DNA of 64,000 nucleotides from an uncultured Burkholderiales bacterium (GTDB taxonomy: Bacteria; Pseudomonadota; Gammaproteobacteria; Burkholderiales; Burkholderiaceae_C), in assembly GCA_903820745.1 (NCBI GenBank), contig CAIJIT010000309.1:1-64000 (forward strand). Reading direction: 5' to 3'. Shown piece after piece: positions 1 to 8,021 of the stretch. Position 1 is the first letter of the stretch. Every line of letters begins with the position of its first letter. The position numbers and the translations under genes are program-made. The notes beneath the pieces were generated by a model, which saw only the letters and a program-made list of their open reading frames with translations, was not told the origin of the DNA and did not search any database.

Positions 1-1
1 A

Positions 2-124
2 TGGACCTGCTGGGGGTGTGAGCGTTTGCATGATCGTGATGTGAACGCTGCTCGCAATATCCTGTCAAAGTTCAGAGCCGGCTGCGGACATGCAGCCCCT
101 GTAGAGGGAATCCCCGCCCTTTAG
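2..124 (+). CDS. tnpB: RNA-guided endonuclease TnpB, C-terminal fragment (5' part outside window)
   Basis: About 40 codons are read in the frame starting at base 2 and ending with TAG at 122-124. The peptide contains W-x-C-x-x-C followed by HDRDVNAARNIL. This is the distal half of the C-terminal zinc finger and the final RuvC-like motif (D-R-D-x-N-A-A-x-N-I) typical of TnpB/OrfB of IS200/IS605 elements. TnpB is an RNA-guided nuclease thought to help the element persist by cutting the donor or empty site. Completeness cannot be judged because the N-terminal part lies before the window. The stop codon lies inside the right-end hairpin, which is the usual overlap of tnpB with its guide RNA. Confidence 0.85.
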   Translation, partial: WTCWGCERLHDRDVNAARNILSKFRAGCGHAAPVEGIPAL

Positions 125-132
125 GGCGGGGA
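111..132 (+). ncRNA. Right-end hairpin of the tnpB element, likely 3' end of its omega RNA scaffold
   Basis: CCCCGCCC at 112-119 pairs perfectly with GGGCGGGG at 124-131 around the loop TTTA, with an extra T-A pair closing the stem at 111 and 132. It is followed by AGGATGTCAA. In IS200/IS605 elements the 3' end of tnpB and the right end are processed into the omega (re) RNA, whose guide is copied from the host sequence just past the right end. Here that guide would be read from about base 142 onward. The hairpin is seen directly; its RNA role is inferred from the family. Confidence 0.6.
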
Positions 133-141
133 GGATGTCAA

Positions 142-392
142 CGTTGCAAGTCTTCATGCGGCTTTGCTGACCGGTCGGCGCGAAGGCCGCGGCCGGCGTT
201 TCGGCTTTGGCGGATAAGCAGTCTTTCATGAAGGCCTTGCGTTCATCGCCTTTCTTGTCGGGGGCTTCCTTGCTGCAGGTCGCCATCTTTGACTGCTGGG
301 CGCTCGGGGCGCTGGCGGTATCGGCGGCCTGGGCCGATGCGGCGAAACCAAGAGCAGCCATTGACATCAGGAAAAAATAGATTGGTTTTCAT
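142..392 (-). pseudogene. psiF: PsiF-repeat periplasmic protein, frameshifted and interrupted by the tnpB element
   Basis: Minus-strand sequence encodes a signal peptide, one full PsiF repeat (QQSKMATCSKEA, then GDERKAFMKDCL) and the start of a second repeat (QQSRMKTCN), where host homology stops at the element's right end. The natural start is ATG at 392-390 behind AGGA. From it the frame runs off after eight codons, because a run of six A (372-377, six T on the coding strand) holds one base too many. With five bases the reading becomes a normal signal peptide beginning MKTNLFFLMSMAALG. The gene therefore has two lesions: a homopolymer frameshift and loss of its 3' part. The frameshift could be a sequencing error; the insertion is not. 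PsiF proteins are small, phosphate-starvation-associated secreted proteins of unknown function. Confidence 0.8.
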
Positions 393-431
393 CGCGGATT
401 CCTGGTTGGGTGGACTGGAGTGCGGATTCAA

Positions 432-456
432 GCTTGAGCCGGCGCCCGGCTCAAGC
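432..456. terminator. Perfect 11-bp hairpin after the kinase gene, possible terminator
   Basis: GCTTGAGCCGG (432-442) and CCGGCTCAAGC (446-456) form a perfect stem with a three-base loop, a few bases beyond the stop codon of the minus-strand kinase gene and upstream of the psiF remnant. The position fits a terminator, but no U-rich tail follows on either strand, so it may instead protect the mRNA 3' end. Confidence 0.45.
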
Positions 457-458
457 CC

Positions 459-1814
459 TTACATGATGCGGCGCGGATGCGCCATCGCTTCATGCGCGGC
501 ATGCAGGCGCCGTACCAGGATCTCGATGAAGCCGCGATCGAAACGGTGCCGGCATTCATTGCTCAATTGCGCCATCGATTCGGGCGTGAACGAGACTGTC
601 GTGCAGGCCTGGCTGACCCGCACATCAGCGCTGTGGCTGCGCAGCGCCGGATTCGGCGCCAGATAGGCCAGCTCGCCGACCGAGTTGCCTTCCCCCAGCG
701 AGGCGACCAGCGTGCCATCGCGGAACACCTCGACCTCGCCCTGCGCAATGATGTGAAAGTTGTTGCCCTCATGGCCGGCCTTGTAGATCATCTGGCCCGG
801 CGGATAGCGGCGCCAGCGCGCACGCCGCACCACCTCCCACAACTCGACATCGCCGAATTTGTTAAAAAACGCCAGCTCGCGCAGCATATTGAAGCGCTGC
901 GAATCCTTGACCTCATAGAGCTTGGTCTGCGGCACCAACTCGCCGCTCGCCAGGCTCGAGAGCGCGCGACTGAAGCTTTCCCAGTCGGCATAGCGATCAG
1001 CCGCCTGCCCGGACATGGCCTTGAGGATCACGGCGTCGAGCGCCGCCGTAACACCGCCGCGGCTGCCGAGCAGCGAAGCTGGCGCTTCGGTCTGGATCTT
1101 GTGCATCAATGCGGTCTGGCTGGGGGCGTCAAAAGGCGCGCGACCGGCCACCAGGTGGTAGAGCACGGCACCCAGCGCATAGATGTCGGTGCGGCAGTCG
1201 AGGTCGCTGCCCTCAATCTGTTCCGGCGCCATATAGGCCAGTGAGCCGACGCGGTGCACCTGGGTGCTGTCGGAATGGAGGTCGAAGGAGCTGCCGAAAT
1301 CGCTGACCTTGACATCGCTCGGCCGGCCTTCGGCGTCGAGCGGCACCAGCAGATTGGCCGGCTTCACATCGCGATGGATCAGGCCCTGGCGGAAGACATA
1401 GGACAGGGCCATCGCGCATTTGAAACCCAGCTCGACGATCTGATCGAGCGGCAGCAAGCGGTCGGCGCGGCAGAAATCCTTCAGCGTCGCACCCGGCACA
1501 TATTCCAACACCAGATAGGGCACCCCATGGTCCGGCACCGCATCGAGGATCTGCACCACGTTCGGATGTTGCAAACGCCTGGCCAAGGCGGCCTCGGCGG
1601 CGAAGAAACGCAGGCTCAAATCACCTTGCGGGCTGCCGCCGGCGGTCCGGGCATGGCTGCGTTTGATGGCCACTTCGCGCTGGCGGAATTCATCCAGCGC
1701 CAGAAAGACATCGCTGGTGGCGCCTTCGCCGAGTCGGCGCAGCACCTTGTAATTGCCGATATAGACAGGCAAGTTGGTCTGGGTTTGATGTGGCGTCTGG
1801 GCGTCCGGGAGCAT
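459..1814 (-). CDS. Ser/Thr protein kinase with C-terminal cyclic-nucleotide-binding domain
   Basis: The 451-residue protein has a Hanks-type kinase domain over residues 22-290. Visible features are a glycine-rich loop (LGEGATSDVF, 29-38), the ATP-anchoring lysine in VAIK (Lys51), a catalytic loop HRDVKPANLL (Asp149), the metal-binding DFG (Asp172) and APEQ. After a linker, residues about 310-440 look like a cNMP-binding (Crp/PKA-R) domain, with GEVEVF and GELAYLAP resembling the phosphate-binding cassette. There is no signal peptide or membrane segment, so it should be a soluble kinase possibly gated by cAMP or c-di-GMP-like ligands. The target is unknown. Its ATG is only 29 bp from the divergent argS start; a TATGAT box at 1825-1820 suggests a very short or absent leader. 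Confidence 0.88.
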   Translation of the reverse strand: MLPDAQTPHQTQTNLPVYIGNYKVLRRLGEGATSDVFLALDEFRQREVAIKRSHARTAGGSPQGDLSLRFFAAEAALARRLQHPNVVQILDAVPDHGVPYLVLEYVPGATLKDFCRADRLLPLDQIVELGFKCAMALSYVFRQGLIHRDVKPANLLVPLDAEGRPSDVKVSDFGSSFDLHSDSTQVHRVGSLAYMAPEQIEGSDLDCRTDIYALGAVLYHLVAGRAPFDAPSQTALMHKIQTEAPASLLGSRGGVTAALDAVILKAMSGQAADRYADWESFSRALSSLASGELVPQTKLYEVKDSQRFNMLRELAFFNKFGDVELWEVVRRARWRRYPPGQMIYKAGHEGNNFHIIAQGEVEVFRDGTLVASLGEGNSVGELAYLAPNPALRSHSADVRVSQACTTVSFTPESMAQLSNECRHRFDRGFIEILVRRLHAAHEAMAHPRRIM

Positions 1815-1819
1815 CCCTA

Positions 1820-1837
1820 ATCATAGAACCTTAGAAT
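1820..1837. promoter_or_regulatory. Back-to-back -10 boxes between the kinase gene and argS
   Basis: Only 29 bases (1815-1843) separate two divergent start codons. On the + strand TAGAAT (1832-1837) stands 6 bases before the argS ATG, and no Shine-Dalgarno sequence is visible. On the - strand TATGAT (1825-1820) stands 5 bases before the kinase ATG. If these boxes are used, both transcripts would begin at or next to the start codon. No convincing -35 hexamer was found, so this is a proposal from spacing and similarity only. Confidence 0.35.
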
Positions 1838-1843
1838 CTCGTC

Positions 1844-3550
1844 ATGATCCAAGCCAAGCAAGATTTGCTCGCCGCCCTGGGCGAGGCGATTCAAGAACTC
1901 AGTCCCGGCAGCCTTGTCCCTGCCGCCTTCGAATCCCCCAAGCAGGCCGGCCTTGGCGACCTCGCCTGCACCGCCGCCATGCAACTGGCCAAACCGCTGA
2001 AAAAGAACCCGCGTGAACTGGCGCAAGCGCTGATCGACAGCCTGGCCGCAAGACCGGCTTTTCAGCGCTGGGTCGCGACGATGGAGATCGCAGGCCCCGG
2101 TTTCATCAACATCCGCCTGACCGCTGCGGCCAGACAGGCCGTGGTCAGCGAAACGCTGGCCGCCGGCGATGCCTTCGGCCTGCAGCCGGCCAATGACCGC
2201 CATGTGATGGTCGAATTCGTTTCGGCCAACCCGACCGGTCCGCTGCATGTCGGCCATGCCCGCCAAGCTGCGCTCGGCGATGCAATCTGCAGCCTGTTCC
2301 AGGCCCAGGGCGCAACAGTCACGCGCGAGTTCTATTACAACGATGCCGGCGTGCAGATCGCCACCCTGGCGAGCTCGACCCAAGCGCGCCTGCAAGGGCT
2401 CAAGCCGGGGGACGCCGGCTGGCCCGAGCTGGCCTATAACGGTGATTACATCCAGGACATCGCGGACGAGTTTCTGGCCTGCAAGACCGTGACAGCTGAT
2501 GACCGCTCCTTCACTGCCTCGGGCGACAGCGCTGACCTTGACAGCATCCGCCAGTTCGCCGTCGCCTATCTGCGCCATGAACAGGACCTGGACCTGCAGG
2601 CGTTCGGGCTCAAGTTCGACAACTATTTCCTCGAATCGAGCCTCTATGCCAGCGGTGCGGTCGAGGCCGCCGTGGCGCGCCTGATCGCCGCCGACAAGAC
2701 CTTCGAAGAGGGCGGCGCGCTGTGGCTGCGCTCGACCGATTACGGCGACGACAAGGACCGTGTGATGCGCAAGTCCGATGGCAGCTACACCTATTTCGTC
2801 CCCGATGTCGCGTATCACATCGACAAGTTCCAGCGCGGGTACACCAAATGCATCAATGTGCAGGGCACCGACCACCATGGCACGATCGCCAGAGTGCGCG
2901 CCGGGCTGCAGGCGGCCAATGTCGGCATTCCGCAGGGCTTCCCTGACTATGTGCTGCACAAGATGGTCACCGTGATGAAGGGCGGGGTCGAGGTGAAAAT
3001 CTCCAAGCGCGCCGGCAGCTATGTGACGCTGCGCGACCTGATCGACTGGACCAGCCGCGACGCCGTAAGATTCTTCCTGAACAGCCGCAAGGCCGACACC
3101 GAATTTACCTTCGACGTCGATCTGGCCTTGCAGCAAAACGACGAAAACCCGGTGTTCTACGTCCAGTACGCCCATGCCCGCATCTGCTCGGTGATCCGCA
3201 ACTGGGTCACGCGCGGTGGTGACGAAGCGCTGCTTGGCAGCGCCGATCTGGGCCTGCTGGTCGCAGCGACCGAAAACCAGTTGATGCTCAAGCTGGCCGA
3301 CTACCCGCGCATGCTCAGCAGCGCGGCCGAAGGCCTGGCGCCGCATGATGTGGCCTTTTACTTGAGGGATCTGGCCGGGGCTTATCACAGCTACTATGCG
3401 GCCGAGCGCGTGCTCGATCAGACGCCCGAATTGACGCTGGCCCGCGTGGCCTTGCTGGCGGCAACCCGCCAGGTCCTGCGCAATGCGCTGGCCGTGCTGG
3501 GCGTCAATGCACCGACAATCATGTCCAGAGAAAGTTTGGAGAATTCATGA
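1844..3550 (+). CDS. argS: Arginyl-tRNA synthetase
   Basis: This 568-residue class I aminoacyl-tRNA synthetase charges tRNA-Arg with arginine in the cytoplasm. The N-terminal Add1-like tRNA-recognition domain is followed by the HIGH-type motif in [18 protein letters not shown] (about residues 128-145), the catalytic Rossmann fold, and [11 protein letters not shown] in the KMSKS position. The C-terminal part is the DALR anticodon-binding domain (near [13 protein letters not shown] and onward). Length is typical for proteobacterial ArgS. The start is the first in-frame ATG. Its stop overlaps the ATG of the downstream SPOR-domain gene by four bases (ATGA), so the two are probably translationally coupled. 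Confidence 0.97.
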   Translation: MIQAKQDLLAALGEAIQELSPGSLVPAAFESPKQAGLGDLACTAAMQLAKPLKKNPRELAQALIDSLAARPAFQRWVATMEIAGPGFINIRLTAAARQAVVSETLAAGDAFGLQPANDRHVMVEFVSANPTGPLHVGHARQAALGDAICSLFQAQGATVTREFYYNDAGVQIATLASSTQARLQGLKPGDAGWPELAYNGDYIQDIADEFLACKTVTADDRSFTASGDSADLDSIRQFAVAYLRHEQDLDLQAFGLKFDNYFLESSLYASGAVEAAVARLIAADKTFEEGGALWLRSTDYGDDKDRVMRKSDGSYTYFVPDVAYHIDKFQRGYTKCINVQGTDHHGTIARVRAGLQAANVGIPQGFPDYVLHKMVTVMKGGVEVKISKRAGSYVTLRDLIDWTSRDAVRFFLNSRKADTEFTFDVDLALQQNDENPVFYVQYAHARICSVIRNWVTRGGDEALLGSADLGLLVAATENQLMLKLADYPRMLSSAAEGLAPHDVAFYLRDLAGAYHSYYAAERVLDQTPELTLARVALLAATRQVLRNALAVLGVNAPTIMSRESLENS

Positions 3551-4203
3551 ACAAAGGCTTGGCTGGCAAGCAGCGCGGCGGATTTGTCCTGGGCCTGATC
3601 GTCGGCCTGTTGCTCGGGCTGGCGGTGGCTCTCGGTGTGGCGCTCTACATCACCAAGGTGCCGATCCCCTTCATCAACAAGGTGCCGCAGCGCACGGCCG
3701 AGCAGGACCTTGAAGAAGCCTTGCACAACAAGAACTGGAACCCGAACGCTGCGTTGGCCGGCAAGTCTGCCAAGGCCGCGAGTGGCGCAGTCAGCATTGC
3801 TGCGAGCGCACCCGAGCCGGTCGAGCTTGTCCCCGCAGTTGCGCCGGCGCTGAAACCGTTCGAAAAACCGGCGGAAAAACCGACCGAAAAGCTCGGAGAA
3901 AAGAAGCCCGACAGCCGGGCCGCTGCAGCGAGCTCACCCTCAGCGCTGGCCTCTGCGGTGGCTGATCCCTATGTCTACTTTGTGCAGGCGGGCGCTTATG
4001 TGAAGGCCGACGATGCTGAACAGCAGCGCGCCAAGCTGGCGATGCTTGGTTTTTCCGCCAAGGTGTCCGAACGTGAGCAGTCCGGTCGCACGGTATTTCG
4101 CGTCCGACTCGGACCGATGGACGGCCGCGAGGAAGCCGAAGCGCTGCAGCGCAAGATCGAGTCCTCCGGCAATGAAGCCAATCTGGTGCCTGTCAGGCGC
4201 TGA
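3547..4203 (+). CDS. SPOR-domain cell-envelope protein (FtsN/DedD-like)
   Basis: A 218-residue protein with a short basic cytoplasmic start, one transmembrane helix (residues about 12-35, rich in Gly/Leu/Val), a proline-, lysine- and alanine-rich periplasmic linker (residues about 60-135), and a C-terminal SPOR domain beginning near [10 protein letters not shown] and ending in NLVPVRR. SPOR domains bind glycan strands lacking stem peptides and bring proteins to the septum, so a role in cell division or peptidoglycan remodelling is likely. It overlaps argS by four bases and precedes dsbA, an order common in Burkholderiales. It is too short to call FtsN itself with certainty. Confidence 0.88.
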   Translation: MNKGLAGKQRGGFVLGLIVGLLLGLAVALGVALYITKVPIPFINKVPQRTAEQDLEEALHNKNWNPNAALAGKSAKAASGAVSIAASAPEPVELVPAVAPALKPFEKPAEKPTEKLGEKKPDSRAAAASSPSALASAVADPYVYFVQAGAYVKADDAEQQRAKLAMLGFSAKVSEREQSGRTVFRVRLGPMDGREEAEALQRKIESSGNEANLVPVRR

Positions 4204-4242
4204 AGACAATCCATTTTTTTACCTGATTCAAGGACTTTCAAG

Positions 4243-4896
4243 ATGAAACGGCGTGATTTTTCTGTTGGCCTGGCGGGTCTGTCGGTTTTGCCTGGTTTGG
4301 CGCTGGCCCAGGGCGGCCCGATCGAGGGCCGGCAATACCAGAGCTTGTCGCAGCGCTTGCCGGTTGTGCCGGGCAAGATCGAGGTGGTCGAGTTCTTCTG
4401 GTACGGCTGCCCGCATTGCTATGCCTTCGAGCCAGTGCTGGAAGCCTGGGTCAAGCAGTTGCCGCCCGATGTCGCGTTCCGTCGCGCCCATGTGGGTTTC
4501 CGTGCCAATATCAAGTTGCATCAGCGCTTGTTCTATGCGCTGGAGGCGATGGGACGTGAAAGTGAACTGCGCCCCGCGATCTTCAATGCCTTTCACCGCG
4601 AGCGACTCGATCTCGACGAAGAGCAGGCCATCATCGCGCTGATGGCCAGGCTGGGTGTGGATACGGCCAAGTTCAAGGACGCATTCAACTCCTTCGGCGT
4701 GCAGTCCAAGTCGATGCAGGCCGGCAAACTGTCGGAAGGCTACCGCATCGACGGCGTGCCCGCTTTGGGGATCGCCGGACGCTTCCTGACCGCACCTTCC
4801 CAGGCAGGCACACAAGGTCAATCCGAAGTCGCACAAGGCCAGCAAGCCCTCGCCGTCGCCGATTTCCTCATCAAACGCGCCCGAAACAATTCCTGA
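4243..4896 (+). CDS. dsbA: Thiol:disulfide interchange protein DsbA
   Basis: A 217-residue periplasmic oxidoreductase that introduces disulfide bonds into secreted proteins. The thioredoxin fold carries the active site CPHC (Cys56, Cys59, in FFWYGCPHCYAF), and a cis-proline is present in DGVPALGI. The N-terminus MKRRDFSVGLAGLSVLPG looks like a twin-arginine (RRxF) rather than a plain Sec signal, ending near ALAQ. Likely clients in this window include LptD and SurA-assisted outer-membrane proteins. A poly-T stretch and a moderate AGGA (about 10 bases upstream) precede the ATG. Confidence 0.92.
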   Translation: MKRRDFSVGLAGLSVLPGLALAQGGPIEGRQYQSLSQRLPVVPGKIEVVEFFWYGCPHCYAFEPVLEAWVKQLPPDVAFRRAHVGFRANIKLHQRLFYALEAMGRESELRPAIFNAFHRERLDLDEEQAIIALMARLGVDTAKFKDAFNSFGVQSKSMQAGKLSEGYRIDGVPALGIAGRFLTAPSQAGTQGQSEVAQGQQALAVADFLIKRARNNS

Positions 4897-4906
4897 GGCG
4901 GACCGA

Positions 4907-4928
4907 GTTCAAGCCCTGCGGCTTGAAC
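4907..4928. terminator. Perfect 8-bp hairpin after dsbA
   Basis: GTTCAAGC (4907-4914) pairs with GCTTGAAC (4921-4928) across a six-base loop, 11 bases after the dsbA stop. It fits a transcript end for dsbA, but there is no T tract behind it. The stem sequence resembles the hairpin at 432-456. Confidence 0.45.
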
Positions 4929-5039
4929 GACGCCAGCCGAAGGCTATGGTGCCTGCCAGTTTGTGGTCAATCCACACCTGAATGCCCGGGCCTTGGGTCA
5001 CGGCCGCGGGATAGAATGGTCTGCAAGAACTGTGCCGCC

Positions 5040-5693
5040 ATGAAAACCCCCGACCTGAATCGTCCAAACCGACTGCCTGACCGTCTCGCTAGCGTGGTGA
5101 CCCTGCTGCTGTGCCTGAGCCTGATGGCCGCTCCGGCCTTGGCGGAAAAGGCCGATCGATTCAAACCCTTGAACATCACTTCCGATCAGGGCGGCAGCAT
5201 CGATGTGGCCAATCAGCGCACCGAGTTCGTCGGCGCTGTCGTGCTCAGCAGGGGCAGCATGGTGCTGCATGCCGAACGCATCGCCGTGAGCGAAACGACG
5301 GACGGCTATTACCAAGCCAAGGCAGGCAGCCTGCCGGGTCAGCAGGTCAGGTTTCGGCAGGCGCGCGATCTGCCCGGAGAAGCGATTGAGGGTTTTGCCG
5401 ATCAGCTTGAATTTGATACCCGCGCCGATACCGTGCGTTTTATCGGCCATGCGGTGGTGCGCATCATGCGTGGGGCTCTGGTGGCCGACGAAGTGACCGG
5501 TGCGGTGATCCTGTTTGACAACCGCACCGAGGTCTTTACGCTGGAAGCCGGCACGGGCTCGCCGCATCCGAGCGGGCGCGCCCGCATGGTGATGATGCCG
5601 CGAGAGATCGCCGAAGCGCAGAGCACTGAGCCGTTGGTTCCCGCCTTGCCGCTCCAGCCGAGCCTGACTTTGCCGTCGCGCAAGCCCAAATGA
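5040..5693 (+). CDS. lptA: LPS-transport periplasmic bridge protein LptA
   Basis: A 217-residue secreted OstA/LptA-family protein that forms the periplasmic bridge carrying lipopolysaccharide from LptBFGC to LptD/E. A signal peptide spans residues about 15-38 and ends in APALA. The mature part shows the beta-jellyroll repeats ([18 protein letters not shown], then [17 protein letters not shown]). I chose the ATG at 5040 because it gives a proper signal peptide; longer in-frame starts add a sequence without homology. It overlaps lptB by four bases. Unusually, lptC and kdsC, which normally precede lptA, are not here; dsbA is. A TAGAAT box at 5012-5017 may provide its own promoter. Confidence 0.92.
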   Translation: MKTPDLNRPNRLPDRLASVVTLLLCLSLMAAPALAEKADRFKPLNITSDQGGSIDVANQRTEFVGAVVLSRGSMVLHAERIAVSETTDGYYQAKAGSLPGQQVRFRQARDLPGEAIEGFADQLEFDTRADTVRFIGHAVVRIMRGALVADEVTGAVILFDNRTEVFTLEAGTGSPHPSGRARMVMMPREIAEAQSTEPLVPALPLQPSLTLPSRKPK

Positions 5694-6475
5694 CCGACGC
5701 CCCAGTCCAGAGGGCTGCGATCGAGTCGCTGCCCGGTAGCCGCCTTGAGGCCGAGGGACTGGCCAAGAGCTATGGTGTGCGCCGGGTCGTCAAGGATGTC
5801 CACCTCGATGTCCACAGCGGCGAAGTGGTCGGTCTGCTCGGGCCCAACGGTGCGGGCAAGACGACAAGTTTCTACATGATCGTCGGCCTGGTGCGCGCCG
5901 ATGCCGGCGTCATCCGCATCGATGGCAAGCCGGTGCAGCGCCTGCCGATTCATCAGCGCGCCAAGCTGGGGCTGAGCTATCTGCCGCAGGAAGCGTCGAT
6001 CTTTCGCAAACTCAATGTGGCCGAAAACATCCGCGCGGTGCTCGAATTGCAGCAGGGCCCCGATGGCCGCGCTTGGCCGAAGCAGCAGATCGAAGCGGCG
6101 CTGGAGAGTCTGCTGCGCGACCTGGGGATCGAGAAGCTGCGCGATAGCCCTGCGCCGGCGCTCTCCGGTGGTGAACGCCGCCGCGTCGAGATTGCCCGAG
6201 CGCTGGCTACCCAGCCGCGCTTCATCCTGCTCGACGAGCCGTTTGCCGGTGTCGATCCGATTGCCGTGCTGGAGATCCAGCGCATCATCGGATTCCTCAA
6301 GGCGCGCGGCATCGGCGTCCTGATCACCGACCACAATGTGCGTGAAACGCTGGGCATTTGTGACCGCGCTTACATCATCAGTGAGGGTGCTGTGCTGGCT
6401 GAAGGCACACCGTCCGAGATCGTCGCCAATGCTGATGTCCGCAAGGTTTATCTCGGTGAAAACTTCCGCATGTGA
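5690..6475 (+). CDS. lptB: LPS export ABC transporter ATP-binding protein LptB
   Basis: A 261-residue ABC ATPase that powers extraction of LPS from the inner membrane with LptF, LptG and LptC. Intact motifs: Walker [17 protein letters not shown], the Q-loop region [13 protein letters not shown] (a hallmark of LptB), signature [15 protein letters not shown], Walker [14 protein letters not shown] and the switch histidine in [10 protein letters not shown]. An N-terminal extension of about 15 residues precedes the conserved core. Translation is coupled to lptA through an ATGA overlap, and rpoN follows after 15 bases, the usual order in proteobacteria. Confidence 0.96.
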   Translation: MTDAPVQRAAIESLPGSRLEAEGLAKSYGVRRVVKDVHLDVHSGEVVGLLGPNGAGKTTSFYMIVGLVRADAGVIRIDGKPVQRLPIHQRAKLGLSYLPQEASIFRKLNVAENIRAVLELQQGPDGRAWPKQQIEAALESLLRDLGIEKLRDSPAPALSGGERRRVEIARALATQPRFILLDEPFAGVDPIAVLEIQRIIGFLKARGIGVLITDHNVRETLGICDRAYIISEGAVLAEGTPSEIVANADVRKVYLGENFRM

Positions 6476-6490
6476 CGGCGGGCTGGGGCG

Positions 6491-8005
6491 ATGAAACAGT
6501 CACTCCAGATTCGTCTCAGTCAGCATCTTGCGCTGACACCTCAACTGCAGCAATCGATCCGGCTGCTGCAACTGTCGACCCTGGAGCTGAACCAGGAAGT
6601 CGAGCAGATGCTGGCGCAGAACCCGCTGCTCGAGACCGAGGAAGACTTCTCGGTTGCCACGCCCGAGCTGGATGAAATGCGCAGCGCCACCGCGGCCGAG
6701 GACAGCAACGCCGACGGCGAACTCGGCGGAGGTGCCGAGGCCGAGAACATGGCCGAAATCAAGGCCGAAGATTTCGGCACGACCGAGCGTGATGACTGGG
6801 AAAACGGCACCGAGCGTGACGATTTTGACGGCATCCGCGAGCTCCCCACGAGCAGCGGTACCGGCAGCGGCAGCAACGAAGACGATGGCGAGCGCAGCGA
6901 GCAGGATTCGGCCGAGGTCAGCCTGGCCGAACATTTGCGCCAACAGCTGGCGGGCATGGGCTTGTCGGCAAGTGACCGCGTTGCTCTGCAAGTCTTGATC
7001 GAGTCGCTCAATGACGAGGGTTATCTCGAGGACAGCCTGGAAGAAATCGCCGCCGCATTGGCCGGCGATGAAGACATCCAGGAGGAACTGCTCGACCACC
7101 TGCGCATCGCCAGGAACTGGTTGCAGAGTATGGATCCTGCCGGTGTCGGCGCCCGGGATCTGGCCGAATGCCTGGTGCTGCAACTGCGCAGGCAGCTGGT
7201 GGGCCCGGCACAGCAGCTGGCGATCGCGATCTGTGACTCGCATCTGGAACTGCTGGCCAAGCGCGACAGCAAGAAGATGATGGCCTTGACCGGTGCCGAT
7301 GACGCGCTGCTGCGCCTTGCCCAGTCGATGATCACAGCGCTTGAGCCCAAACCCGGCCGTCGCTTTGCCCCAGGCCAGGCGCAGGCCGTGCTGCCCGACG
7401 TGATCGTGCGCAAGGTCGGGCGCGAGTTGCGCGTCACCCTGAATCCGGAAGCGGCGCCCAAGCTGCGCATCAACGAGCTCTATGCCAATGCGCTGCGCGC
7501 GACGCGTGGCGGCATCAGCAACAGCCCCCTGGGCGGACAGTTGCAGGAAGCGCGCTGGTTCATCAAGAACATCCAGCAGCGCTTCGAGACGATCCTGCGT
7601 GTCTCCAAGGCCATCGTCGAACGCCAGAAAGGCTTTTTCACCCATGGCGCATTGGCGATGAAGCCGCTGGTGCTGCGCGAAATCGCCGACGAACTCGGCC
7701 TGCATGAATCGACGATTTCGCGCGTCACCACGGCCAAATACATGGCCACCAGTTTTGGCACCTTCGAGTTGAAATATTTCTTCGGCTCCGGGCTCTCGAC
7801 CGAGTCAGGCGGCAACGCTTCGAGCACCGCAGTGCGTGCCTTGATCAAGCAGTTTGTCGCCGCTGAAATTCCCGCCAAACCCTTGTCCGACAGCGCCTTG
7901 GCCAGCATGCTCGATGAGCAGGGCATCCAGGTCGCAAGGCGCACGGTGGCCAAGTACCGCGAGGCGCTGAAAATCGCCCCGGCCAATCTGCGCCGACTGA
8001 TCTGA
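6491..8005 (+). CDS. rpoN: RNA polymerase sigma-54 factor RpoN
   Basis: A 504-residue sigma-54, which recognises -24/-12 promoters and needs AAA+ enhancer-binding proteins. Region I is the glutamine/leucine-rich N-terminus (LSQHLALTPQLQQSIRLLQL), followed by an acidic low-complexity region II (residues about 50-140, rich in Glu and Asp). The core-binding domain, a helix-turn-helix (LGLHESTISRVTTAKYM) and the diagnostic RpoN box ARRTVAKYRE near the C-terminus follow. It sits directly behind lptB, as in most proteobacteria. The usual downstream hpf/ptsN genes are absent; a lipoprotein gene follows instead. Confidence 0.97.
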   Translation: MKQSLQIRLSQHLALTPQLQQSIRLLQLSTLELNQEVEQMLAQNPLLETEEDFSVATPELDEMRSATAAEDSNADGELGGGAEAENMAEIKAEDFGTTERDDWENGTERDDFDGIRELPTSSGTGSGSNEDDGERSEQDSAEVSLAEHLRQQLAGMGLSASDRVALQVLIESLNDEGYLEDSLEEIAAALAGDEDIQEELLDHLRIARNWLQSMDPAGVGARDLAECLVLQLRRQLVGPAQQLAIAICDSHLELLAKRDSKKMMALTGADDALLRLAQSMITALEPKPGRRFAPGQAQAVLPDVIVRKVGRELRVTLNPEAAPKLRINELYANALRATRGGISNSPLGGQLQEARWFIKNIQQRFETILRVSKAIVERQKGFFTHGALAMKPLVLREIADELGLHESTISRVTTAKYMATSFGTFELKYFFGSGLSTESGGNASSTAVRALIKQFVAAEIPAKPLSDSALASMLDEQGIQVARRTVAKYREALKIAPANLRRLI

Positions 8006-8021
8006 GGGGAGAATTCGATTG

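Larger units (their letters stand above)
1..141 (+). mobile_element. IS200/IS605-type element, right (3') part only
   Basis: The window opens inside a transposable element of the IS200/IS605 (IS1341-like) group. What is visible is the last part of a tnpB gene on the + strand, a strong GC-rich hairpin at the end of the gene, and then host sequence belonging to a psiF-like gene on the opposite strand. These elements end shortly after such a hairpin and make no target duplication. The element's left end and most of tnpB lie outside the window, so whether tnpA is present cannot be told. The exact right boundary is an estimate from where psiF homology resumes, near base 142. Confidence 0.8.

Noticed and set aside
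1817-3388. 523-codon open frame antisense to argS
   Set aside because: It mirrors argS in a GC-rich genome, and its composition (rich in His, Gln, Gly, Arg) is a reading-frame shadow; argS is certain.
3547-4203. Naming the SPOR protein ftsN
   Set aside because: SPOR domains occur in several proteins and no FtsN-specific segment could be recognised.
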